A stretch of DNA of 64,000 nucleotides from Lachnoclostridium phytofermentans ISDg. Its GTDB lineage: Bacteria; Bacillota; Clostridia; Lachnospirales; Lachnospiraceae. Below the pieces are notes generated by a model that did no database searches, had not been told where the DNA came from, and saw nothing but the letters and a program-made list of their open reading frames with translations. The DNA lies in the NCBI RefSeq assembly GCF_000018685.1, contig NC_010001.1, forward strand, positions 3,686,001-3,750,000. The letters run 5' to 3'. Shown in pieces: positions 7,837-15,522 of this stretch. The position numbers and the translations under genes were made by a program. Numbering within the stretch: the stretch's first letter is position 1; each line of letters opens with the position of its first letter.

Positions 7837-8824
7837 TCCTCTTAATCTCCTTTGCTCCAATATCAGAAAGAAAGTAGGCGTTGCTATTGGCATAGAGCCC
7901 ATTCTCATCTTTACACTCTACACGAATATAATTTTCATTGCCATCCAGAGTAAACCTTGCTTCAGTAAGAGTTTCTCCATAGGCAGCTACTTTACGATAA
8001 CATCTGGTAGCATCCATCATCACATAGATTTTTTGAACCGGTCCAGTTTTTACCACCAATTCATTTCCTTCAATATAAAGTTCTTTTATCTCCGGTCCCA
8101 TAGAACTGTAGAAATGACCTTTCATCATGGAATCCACTATGGCAGAATAAGTTAGCTCTTCTGCCTTTATCATAGTAAATCCTCCGAAGGAATCACATAG
8201 AGGATTATCAAAAGGATAGCCGTTATGATTATCATCGGTTGCCAAACACCATAACCTGTTACCTAAACGAAGCATTTCATCATAGGACTGTGGGTTATAA
8301 CCGTATAACCCATCATGCTCACAGCCGTGATTGTAGATTTCCATGGCAAAAAGCCCTTTTAGTCCTTTATAATCATCATAATTTTGTAATGACCAGTAAG
8401 GGTGGTTATAGCATGCTATAAATCCCAATTCTTTCATTTCTTCCAGATACTGATTGATATAATCAAAATCTTCATATCTTCGTTCCGGACAAATCCCCTT
8501 TTCTTTTCTTTCTCTTTCATACTCAGGTTTTGTATCATATAAGTTAATATGATAGGTCTTATCTGTCGGACGTAGTCTATCTGAACTTACTTCATTTATG
8601 TCTACTTCTAGCGCTGCAAGAGCTAGGAATTCTTCATCATTTAGTTCTTCATGATTTTTGTATATTCTATGATCAGTAATTGCCATAACCTGATATCCAT
8701 GTTTCTTATATATCTCCTTAGACTCTTCCGGTTTCAGTTTTCCATCTGACACAACTGTATGGCTGTGAAGGTTAGCCTTATAGAAATTTCCTGTCTCAGG
8801 CAATAAATAAATTCTATTCTTCAT
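7829..8824 (-). CDS. PHP-domain metallohydrolase (CehA/McbA-like), copy 2
   Basis: The 331-residue protein has the PHP metal-binding motifs in order: HSHTVVSDG, AITDHRIY, LEVDINEV, YNHPYWS and ATDDNHNGYP, so the active site looks intact. After about residue 215 comes a beta-rich domain (SSMGPEIKELYIEGNELVV) as in CehA/McbA-like hydrolases. PHP proteins hydrolyse phosphoesters or related bonds using divalent metals; the substrate here is unknown. It is a clear paralogue of the protein at 10167-11156, with the transporter gene between them. The start has GAGGATAGT before the ATG. It overlaps the downstream GH29 gene by 8 nt, placing it firmly in the glycan operon. Confidence 0.85.
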   Translation of the reverse strand: MKNRIYLLPETGNFYKANLHSHTVVSDGKLKPEESKEIYKKHGYQVMAITDHRIYKNHEELNDEEFLALAALEVDINEVSSDRLRPTDKTYHINLYDTKPEYERERKEKGICPERRYEDFDYINQYLEEMKELGFIACYNHPYWSLQNYDDYKGLKGLFAMEIYNHGCEHDGLYGYNPQSYDEMLRLGNRLWCLATDDNHNGYPFDNPLCDSFGGFTMIKAEELTYSAIVDSMMKGHFYSSMGPEIKELYIEGNELVVKTGPVQKIYVMMDATRCYRKVAAYGETLTEARFTLDGNENYIRVECKDENGLYANSNAYFLSDIGAKEIKRNE

Positions 8825-8885
8825 ACTATCCTCGATTCTAGAGCTTTAGCGCCTCTTATTTATTTACTTACTTACATCTATTTAC

Positions 8886-10154
8886 TTAATTGCTAGTTTG
8901 TGCGAATTTTCTCCAGTATGTTTTTCCAGCCATGCATACCAACATTCCTGCAACGGCAATGATGGCCCAAATAAAAATCGTGGTATCCCATCCAACTATT
9001 TCAGACAGTACTCCGATTCCATATGTGGATACCGCTCCCCCTATGTAAGCTGAGGAGTTTAGAATTCCGGAAGCAGTAGACGATTTTCCATAGGGTGCAA
9101 AATAGATAGGTACCATACTGACTAGCATCGTATTTACTGCCATCATTGCAGTTGTTGCAACACCAAATAAAATCAATACAACGACAACCGATCCGCCGGA
9201 ATAAAGTCTAAGTATTAGAAGCATTACTGCACAGATTGCAAAAAAGGAAGCTGAAGTAGTAATTTCATTTCTAAAAATTTTCTTATTTACTATGGATGCC
9301 AGATACACACCGCTTAAATTAAAAATTGGTATAATTGTTGTACTGATAATGGAAACTACGGATTCCATATTGAATTCTTCGCGGATATAAGTAGGAATCC
9401 AGGTGGTTACTCCGTCCTTTAAGATTCCTTGAAACATCAGTCCAAAGCATAGGAAGATCATACCGGAAGCTAAAATCAATTTTCCCATAGAGGAACTTTG
9501 TTGTTTTATATTATTTGAAACAGATGTGATATCCTCTAACACGCCATTCTTTTCTACCTCTTTTTCTATCTTACGGCTTCCAATAAACCAAATTACCCCA
9601 ATGACAGCCAAACAAAAGGAAGAGAAAAAAAACATCGTTCTCCATTGGAATTTCCACACTACGAATGCAGTAATACCATATGCTGCAAACGTACCTATGG
9701 GCACACTACTGTTGATGTTAATACAGAATGATTTTTGACGGTTTTTTGGAATCCAATCAGAAAATATTTTTATAATCGGAGACCAAATCAAAGACTGGAG
9801 CAAACCATTAATACACCATGCTGCTACCATCTGCCAGATGCTAGTGGATAGACCCATTGCCACGTTACAGATTCCCGATCCTAAAACCCCTACTAAAATC
9901 ATCTTATGAGGTTTTAGCTTATCTCCCAGAATTCCACTGATAAGCTGTCCGAAACCATAGGAAAAAAAGAATGCTGTTCCAATTAATCCTGCTGCCCCTT
10001 TATCAAATCCTTCTGCCCTTATGATTTCGGTTAAACTAGCCGAATAATTCAGTCTCCCTAGATAAGTGGAAAAATAAACAATCCAGCATAACCAGAATAA
10101 CATTGATTGCATTTTTTCTGATTGAAGCTTTTTTTTCTGTATAATATTATTCAA
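8886..10154 (-). CDS. MFS transporter of the organophosphate:phosphate antiporter (OPA) type
   Basis: The 422-residue protein has about twelve membrane segments and resembles UhpC/GlpT-type transporters: WIVYFSTYLGRLNYSASL near the N-terminus, GFGQLISGILGDKLKPHK in the 2-3 loop, and GKSSTASGILNSSAYIGG in the second half. Such proteins import sugar phosphates or glycerol-3-phosphate, or sense them. The start appears to be a TTG at 10154 with GGAG about ten bases upstream, 12 nt after the first PHP gene. Its place between two PHP hydrolases suggests that it imports a product they act on, perhaps a phosphorylated or otherwise anionic sugar. That link is inference. Confidence 0.85.
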   Translation of the reverse strand: MNNIIQKKKLQSEKMQSMLFWLCWIVYFSTYLGRLNYSASLTEIIRAEGFDKGAAGLIGTAFFFSYGFGQLISGILGDKLKPHKMILVGVLGSGICNVAMGLSTSIWQMVAAWCINGLLQSLIWSPIIKIFSDWIPKNRQKSFCININSSVPIGTFAAYGITAFVVWKFQWRTMFFFSSFCLAVIGVIWFIGSRKIEKEVEKNGVLEDITSVSNNIKQQSSSMGKLILASGMIFLCFGLMFQGILKDGVTTWIPTYIREEFNMESVVSIISTTIIPIFNLSGVYLASIVNKKIFRNEITTSASFFAICAVMLLILRLYSGGSVVVVLILFGVATTAMMAVNTMLVSMVPIYFAPYGKSSTASGILNSSAYIGGAVSTYGIGVLSEIVGWDTTIFIWAIIAVAGMLVCMAGKTYWRKFAQTSN

Positions 10155-10166
10155 GTTTAAGTTCTC

Positions 10167-11156
10167 CTACTCTGTTGTAAAATCAATCGGAATATCTTCT
10201 AAGAAGTATGCATTAGAATTAGCAAAATTTCCTTTTTCAGTGCGGCAAGCTACACGTATAAAGCCTTCTCTTCCGGTAAGGGTAAATCTTGCCTCTTTTA
10301 TTCTTTCACCCGGAGGAGCTACCTTCATATAACAGTTCTTTCCCTCCATCTTTACATAAATCTTCTGAACCGGACTTGTCTCTACTACCAATTCATTGCC
10401 TTCTATATACAATGAATTTATAATAGGACCCATGGAGCTGTAGAAATCTCCTTTTTCCAGTGCTTTCATTACTGCTGGATAAGTAAGTTCCTTTGCTTTT
10501 ATCATGGTAAATCCTCCAAAGGAATCGCACAATGGATGCCCAAAGGGATACTCATTATGATTGTCATCGGACGCTAGACAAAAGATTTTCTTCCCACTTC
10601 TTAACATCTCATCGTAGGCCTGTGGATTATAACCATACAACCCATCAAGTTCACAGCCATGATTATAGATCTCCATAGCAAAAAGTCCTTCAAGCTGAGT
10701 ATATTCATCATAATTTTGCATAGACCAATAAGGATGATTATAACTTGCTAAGAATCCAAGTTTCTTCATCTTCTTTATATATGAATTCACATAGGAGAGA
10801 TCATAATTCCAATAATCTGCCGCGCAATATCTTGCTTTCTCCTCCGGCATCTCATCAGGATTGGTATCGTAGAAATTAATATGAAACATTCTAGTTCTAA
10901 TTCTTTCCTTGCCCGGACGTATTTCATTAATATCTGTTTCTAATCCTGCCAGTGCCAGAAAATCTTTTGAATTTAATTCAGGATGAGGACAATATTTCTT
11001 GTGATCCGTATAGGCCACAATCTGGTATCCATTCTTTTGATATTCTTCCTTTACCTGCTCCGGTGTCAGCTTTCCGTCTGAAATCGTTGTATGGCAGTGT
11101 AAATTTGCTTTATAAAAATTCCCCTCTTTAGGAAGTAAATAAATTCGTTCCTTCAT
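10167..11156 (-). CDS. PHP-domain metallohydrolase (CehA/McbA-like), copy 1
   Basis: The 329-residue protein shares the order of motifs and most of its sequence with the protein at 7829-8824: HCHTTISDG, AYTDHKKY, LETDINEI, YNHPYWS, ASDDNHNEYP, then the beta-rich domain starting SSMGPIINSLYIEGNELVV. All metal ligands expected for a PHP site are present in both copies. The two genes flank the OPA-type transporter, so the cassette probably arose by duplication. AGGTGAAGAGAA precedes the ATG. The terminator between this gene and the binding-protein gene upstream suggests either read-through or a separate promoter. The substrate is unknown. Confidence 0.85.
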   Translation of the reverse strand: MKERIYLLPKEGNFYKANLHCHTTISDGKLTPEQVKEEYQKNGYQIVAYTDHKKYCPHPELNSKDFLALAGLETDINEIRPGKERIRTRMFHINFYDTNPDEMPEEKARYCAADYWNYDLSYVNSYIKKMKKLGFLASYNHPYWSMQNYDEYTQLEGLFAMEIYNHGCELDGLYGYNPQAYDEMLRSGKKIFCLASDDNHNEYPFGHPLCDSFGGFTMIKAKELTYPAVMKALEKGDFYSSMGPIINSLYIEGNELVVETSPVQKIYVKMEGKNCYMKVAPPGERIKEARFTLTGREGFIRVACRTEKGNFANSNAYFLEDIPIDFTTE

Positions 11157-11181
11157 TTCTCTTCACCTACTTTCTTATATT

Positions 11182-11214
11182 CGAAGCGGATACTCGGAGT
11201 CCGCTTCGCTACTT
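11182..11214. repeat. Dispersed AAGCGGA/TCCGCTT palindrome, copy 2
   Basis: CGAAGCGGA (11182-11190) and TCCGCTTCG (11200-11208) form a perfect 9-bp inverted repeat around TACTCGGAG, followed by CTAC. It shares sequence and layout with the elements at 2271-2300 and 60991-61012. Confidence 0.6.
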
Positions 11215-11243
11215 TCCTCATTATATCCTATGTCAGTATCCTA

Positions 11244-11280
11244 AAGAAAGCGCTGCCAAATGCTCTGGCAGCGCTTTCTT
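11244..11280 (-). terminator. Strong hairpin after the ABC binding-protein gene
   Basis: AAGAAAGCGCTGCCA (11244-11258) and TGGCAGCGCTTTCTT (11266-11280) form a perfect 15-bp stem with a 7-nt loop. Such hairpins after binding-protein genes often stabilise that message and cut read-through, which raises the binding protein over its partners. The T-rich strand ends TTTCTTTAG. Confidence 0.8.
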
Positions 11281-11329
11281 ATCTCAGTCTGGATAAATTC
11301 CACTTTTAAAAGTGATGAGAAATTCTTTA

Positions 11330-12733
11330 TTATTGCTCATTAGCCTCTTTAATCGCTTCATTTGCTCTGTCCTGAATAGATTTCATGGTATCTTCCAGTG
11401 ACTTTTGTCCCTGTCCGTATAGCTGGCCTTCCTCAGTGTAAATCTGACCGATTGTTGTATCAGCAGTACCCATAATCTTTTCACTTAAGTATAATCTGCT
11501 GTTATCAAACCAACCTTTCATGAAATCATCTACTGTTAAGTTGTCATCTTTAAATTTTGGAAGTAAGCTGGACTCAATATATGTTTTTGCCTCATCTTCT
11601 GTAAGAATCTTTGCTGGAACACGTCCATAACCTAAAGTATATTTATTTTCACAAATTGTTTTAATTGCTTCAAATGCTGCTTCTTTATTCTTAGATGTCT
11701 TTGGAATAGCATAGCAACTTGTAATTGTTAAAGAAGATGGATCTTCACCTTCTGGATATGGCATAGGAAGGATTCCTAATTCCCAATCTCTTGGATATTT
11801 TGTCTTATCAGATAATGCACTTGCTACCCATCCACCATATACATACATACCGATATTTCCATTTACCATGAAAGAGTTATATGGATATGTTCCGGAAGCT
11901 AAATCGATGCAACCTGGTTGAATCTTAAGATCATTTCCTAAACTAAAGAACCATTTTGCAGCATCAGCGAATGCAGGATCATCAAAGTTTGCTGTTCCGT
12001 CTGCTTTATAGGCAGAAACACCCTTTTGTGTAGCTAACATATAGTTACAAGCAACGTCATCACTCATAAAGGAACCCCAGATATTTTTCTCTGGATTGTT
12101 AAGTTTCTGAGCTGTCTCAACATATTTTTCCCATGTCCAGCCTTCTGCTGTTGGATATGGAATATTAGCGTCATCAAAGATTTTCTTATTATAATAAGTT
12201 AACCAAATGTCCTTTTCTGCAGGCATTGCGAAAGATTTATCTTCAAATTTTACAATTTTGTCACCGTAAATAGCTGACATATCGTAGTTATCTGCTTTTG
12301 CAAGGTCATCAATTGGCTCTAATACAGCAGCTTTGTAGAATTCTTCTAACTGAAGTGGAGTTCTACCGATGATGTCGATTGCTTCTCCTGCCATTAAGCT
12401 TACAAGTACCTTGTCCATTTCTCCTGCTTTTGATGTAGGAGTGATATAAAACTCTACGTTAATACCTGTTTTTTCTTTGATTAAGTCAACCATCTCTTTT
12501 GTTTCAGAACCGGTTGCAGCGTTATCTGTTAACGCCCATTTAACAGTAACACCATCATATGGCTTATCACTGTTTGGCTTTTGAGAAGATTCGGTACCTT
12601 CAGTACCTGTTGGTGTATTACCGTTCGAGTTGTCCTTAGTATTATCGGATTTTCCACATCCAGCTGTACTTAAAACCATTACTGTAGCTAAACTGAAAGC
12701 AAAGCCACGTTTTAATGCGCTTTTTAATCTCAT
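11330..12733 (-). CDS. ABC transporter sugar-binding lipoprotein
   Basis: The 467-residue protein starts with a lipoprotein signal peptide whose lipobox is STAGC (Cys26), followed by an Asn/Thr/Ser-rich linker of about 30 residues. The rest is a family-1 extracellular solute-binding fold (VKWALTDNAATGSETKEM, later FMVNGNIGMYVYGGW). It should capture an oligosaccharide outside the membrane and deliver it to the two permeases at 17869-19639. A GGAGGGTAACAA site precedes the ATG. No ATPase gene is present, as is usual when a shared MsmK-type ATPase serves several importers. The gene sits downstream of the glycosidases rather than beside the permeases and has its own terminator and possible promoter. 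Confidence 0.93.
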   Translation of the reverse strand: MRLKSALKRGFAFSLATVMVLSTAGCGKSDNTKDNSNGNTPTGTEGTESSQKPNSDKPYDGVTVKWALTDNAATGSETKEMVDLIKEKTGINVEFYITPTSKAGEMDKVLVSLMAGEAIDIIGRTPLQLEEFYKAAVLEPIDDLAKADNYDMSAIYGDKIVKFEDKSFAMPAEKDIWLTYYNKKIFDDANIPYPTAEGWTWEKYVETAQKLNNPEKNIWGSFMSDDVACNYMLATQKGVSAYKADGTANFDDPAFADAAKWFFSLGNDLKIQPGCIDLASGTYPYNSFMVNGNIGMYVYGGWVASALSDKTKYPRDWELGILPMPYPEGEDPSSLTITSCYAIPKTSKNKEAAFEAIKTICENKYTLGYGRVPAKILTEDEAKTYIESSLLPKFKDDNLTVDDFMKGWFDNSRLYLSEKIMGTADTTIGQIYTEEGQLYGQGQKSLEDTMKSIQDRANEAIKEANEQ

Positions 12734-12763
12734 GTTTGTTACCCTCCTTTTGTTTATGTCTCT

Positions 12764-12792
12764 ATTATAGCCAACCTTTTATCTAGTTTATA
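12764..12792 (-). promoter_or_regulatory. Possible activator-dependent promoter of the binding-protein gene
   Basis: A perfect TATAAT (12764-12769, minus strand) lies 31 nt upstream of the start codon, but the -35 region 17 nt further up reads TATAAA, a poor match. A good -10 with a weak -35 fits activation by the AraC-type regulator YesN of this locus. This is inference. Confidence 0.4.
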
Positions 12793-12863
12793 TAGGTTGT
12801 ATTTTGAATTTATGTGTTATTCTTATCATTTTGACGGTATTATTAAATAAAAACCTAATTTTT

Positions 12864-14276
12864 TTATTCATATATACCAATGAACGAAAAAGTAGGCTCC
12901 ATCCTAGAATCTAAAATTCGTATAATAAGTATATCCGATTCTATCTGCGGAAAACGTGCAATTTTCTTATAACCAACCGTAGTTCCCACATAGATATTTA
13001 CAAGATTTCCATTTATCATAGATAAAATCTCAAAAGCTTCGATTCTCTGACTCTTTAATATGTTTTCTTTTAAAATAACTGATGAAATCTTTTGTGGATT
13101 ATGAAAAGAAATCTTAAACTCAGCCTGTGTACCAATTCCTTGATAGTAGGTCTCATAGTCATCCTTTTGTACACTATCTACTGCTTTCCAATCATTTTCT
13201 TCTTTTACCTGAATTAAAGCTCCATCTGTCAGGTTCTTACCATATCTTTTTTGTATTTCCTCACCAAGCTCCCGTAGCCTTTTAACGTCAGTCTCGTTGA
13301 TTAGTCCATTTGGCATAGGAGGAATATTTAAAAGAAGTGTTGTATTACCCCCTACAGACTTTTCGTAGATATCAAGTAGATTATCAAGAGAACGAACTTT
13401 ACCATCCTCTTCAGGATGATAAAACCAGCCTGGTCTTATCGATACATCCACTTCTGCTGGATACCAGATTAAGTCCTGTTCCTTAGCTAAGCGTTCTCTG
13501 CTTCCTAAGTCCTGCTCCATACTGCTTATTACCCTCTGCCTAAAAGACGGATCATCCTCATGCTGGCTTAAAGCAGCCACTCGCTCTGCTACCGATAAGT
13601 CTGCAGGTACAACGCTCCATTCACTATCACGGGTATCGCCTGCCTCATTGCCACACCAACGAACATCAGGACCGCTTACGGCAATACAAGCATCAGGCAT
13701 ATATTTTCTTATCTTATCATAATAACGCAGCCAATCATAAACCTGTTTTTTACCATTAGGGCCTTCTCCGCAGGCACCATCAAACCATACACTAAAAATA
13801 TCTCCATATCCGGTAAGTAGTTCCGTAAGCTGTGCTACAAAATAATCATCATATGCTTTCCCTTGTCCATAAGTTTCCTGATTACGATCCCATGGAGAAA
13901 GATAAATACCGAATTTCAAGCCGGCTTTCTTACAAGCTTCTGCTACTTCTTTTACAATATCGCCTTTTCCATTCTGATAAGGACTGTATTTCACAGAATG
14001 CTTCGTATATTTACTAGGCCATAGGCAAAATCCGTCATGGTGCTTACAAGTAAGGATTGCTCCTTTCATTCCAGCAGCTTTTATTGCTTCAACCCATTGG
14101 TCTGCATCCATCCTAGTGGGATTGAAAATTTCCGGTGACTCTGTTCCGTGTCCCCATTCTTCTCCGGTAAAGGTATTTACAGTAAAATGAAAGAATGCAT
14201 AGAATTCTGTTTTTTGCATCATAATCTGCCTAGCAGACGGAACAATTTTTATAAGTCTTTCATCTAATTGTTTCAT
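12864..14276 (-). CDS. GH29-type alpha-L-fucosidase, subfamily B-like
   Basis: The 470-residue protein resembles the GH29 branch that acts on alpha-1,3/1,4-fucosylated glycans: EFYAFFHFTVNTFTGEEWGH, TCKHHDGFCLWPSKYTKHSV, GIYLSPWDRNQETYG, and FSVWFDGACGEG with the likely nucleophile Asp. The C-terminal 110 residues form a beta domain (TQAEFKISFHNPQKISSVIL) like those on clostridial fucosidases. No signal peptide is seen, so it is predicted cytoplasmic. It follows the GH88 gene by 16 nt on the same strand. It differs greatly from the second GH29 at 6529-7836, so the two probably remove fucose from different linkages. The subfamily assignment is by pattern only. Confidence 0.85.
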   Translation of the reverse strand: MKQLDERLIKIVPSARQIMMQKTEFYAFFHFTVNTFTGEEWGHGTESPEIFNPTRMDADQWVEAIKAAGMKGAILTCKHHDGFCLWPSKYTKHSVKYSPYQNGKGDIVKEVAEACKKAGLKFGIYLSPWDRNQETYGQGKAYDDYFVAQLTELLTGYGDIFSVWFDGACGEGPNGKKQVYDWLRYYDKIRKYMPDACIAVSGPDVRWCGNEAGDTRDSEWSVVPADLSVAERVAALSQHEDDPSFRQRVISSMEQDLGSRERLAKEQDLIWYPAEVDVSIRPGWFYHPEEDGKVRSLDNLLDIYEKSVGGNTTLLLNIPPMPNGLINETDVKRLRELGEEIQKRYGKNLTDGALIQVKEENDWKAVDSVQKDDYETYYQGIGTQAEFKISFHNPQKISSVILKENILKSQRIEAFEILSMINGNLVNIYVGTTVGYKKIARFPQIESDILIIRILDSRMEPTFSFIGIYE

Positions 14277-14292
14277 TTTCCTGGCCCCTTTT

Positions 14293-15468
14293 CTACCAAT
14301 AAACTTCCCACTGTGTTGTAAGCCTCACAAGTGCTTCCATATAAAAGTAATCTCCCCACAATGTAAATTCATCAACACCACTATCCTTTACTGTGTTATA
14401 AGGAGAACTTTTTGCATAGGTGGAATGAAGTAATATTCCGTTGGTATCTTCACTAGAACGATATAAGCAGTGCTTTGTCAGCGCCTTTAATAAACGTTTC
14501 GCTAGTTGAATATAAGTCTTTGCTTCCTCTGGTTCTAGATACTTTGCCATTTCAAGCATTCCACATGCTGCTATGGCCGCAGAGGAAGAATCTCTTGGCT
14601 CCGTACTACCATCAGTAAAGTCAAAATCCCAATAAGGTACCAGATCTTCTGGTAAATGTTCTAGAAAACATGCTGTAATCTTTCTAAAACTTTCAATATA
14701 AATTGGATCCGGACAATATTTATAAGCGATTGCTGAACCATAGATTCCCCATGCCTGGCCTCTTGCCCATATGGAACCATCTCGATATCCCTGTGCAGTT
14801 ACTCCACGTACCGGAGCCCCTGTTTCTGGGTCAAAATAATAGGTATGGTAGGTAGAGGAATCTTCACGAACTACATAGTTCATGCTTGTCCGAATATGGC
14901 GAAGTGCTGTTTCGCGGTATTTTGGATTCCTTGTTTCCTCTGATGCCCAGAATAACAAAGGCATATTTAAAAGGCAATCAATAATTAACCTATATTCTTT
15001 AGGATCACCTAATTGCCCCCAAGCCTGAAAGAATTCTCCATTCACCTGAAAACGTCCCATCAGATTATCTGCTGCCATCACAGCAGTCTCTTTAGCTAGC
15101 GAATCACCTGTTAGTTTATAAGCCGCAACACAGGACGGGGTATACAAAAATCCCATATCATGATGATCTACAACAATTCTCTTTACCAGACGTTCTTTAA
15201 AGCTTGGCACTTGATGAAGGGCAGCTTCTTTAAAAGTCCCCTCCTTTGTCTCTTCATATGCCAACCACAACTGTCCAGTCCAAAATCCATTGGTCCAGTC
15301 ATCGTTTTTCGTAGCAGGATAAATCTGATTGACGCTATTTGCTGCCGGAAAACTATCATAAAATTCCGGAATATTATTTTTAACCTGAGCAATCACATGG
15401 TTTAGTGCTTCACGTGCTTCCTCTATCGTGATTACCTCATAGTTCTTAAGTGTTTCCATTGTCTGCAT
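14293..15468 (-). CDS. GH88 unsaturated glucuronyl hydrolase
   Basis: The 391-residue alpha/alpha-barrel enzyme removes the 4,5-unsaturated uronate left by polysaccharide lyases. The two catalytic aspartates of the family are visible as Asp104 in DHHDMGFLYTPS and Asp164 in LIIDCLLNMPLLFWAS, with the usual spacing of about 60 residues, together with WTNGFWTGQLWLAYE and YRDGSIWARGQAWGIYG. GH88 enzymes are best known on glycosaminoglycan disaccharides. It fits directly with the heparinase II/III-type lyase of the locus. AAAGGAG lies 12 nt before the ATG, slightly far. The gene is between the GH112 and GH29 genes in one run. Confidence 0.93.
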   Translation of the reverse strand: MQTMETLKNYEVITIEEAREALNHVIAQVKNNIPEFYDSFPAANSVNQIYPATKNDDWTNGFWTGQLWLAYEETKEGTFKEAALHQVPSFKERLVKRIVVDHHDMGFLYTPSCVAAYKLTGDSLAKETAVMAADNLMGRFQVNGEFFQAWGQLGDPKEYRLIIDCLLNMPLLFWASEETRNPKYRETALRHIRTSMNYVVREDSSTYHTYYFDPETGAPVRGVTAQGYRDGSIWARGQAWGIYGSAIAYKYCPDPIYIESFRKITACFLEHLPEDLVPYWDFDFTDGSTEPRDSSSAAIAACGMLEMAKYLEPEEAKTYIQLAKRLLKALTKHCLYRSSEDTNGILLHSTYAKSSPYNTVKDSGVDEFTLWGDYFYMEALVRLTTQWEVYW

Positions 15469-15522
15469 AATGATAACGGGCTCCTTTCCTAAAGTCCCAA
15501 AACCCTTGTAGATGTTAATCTC

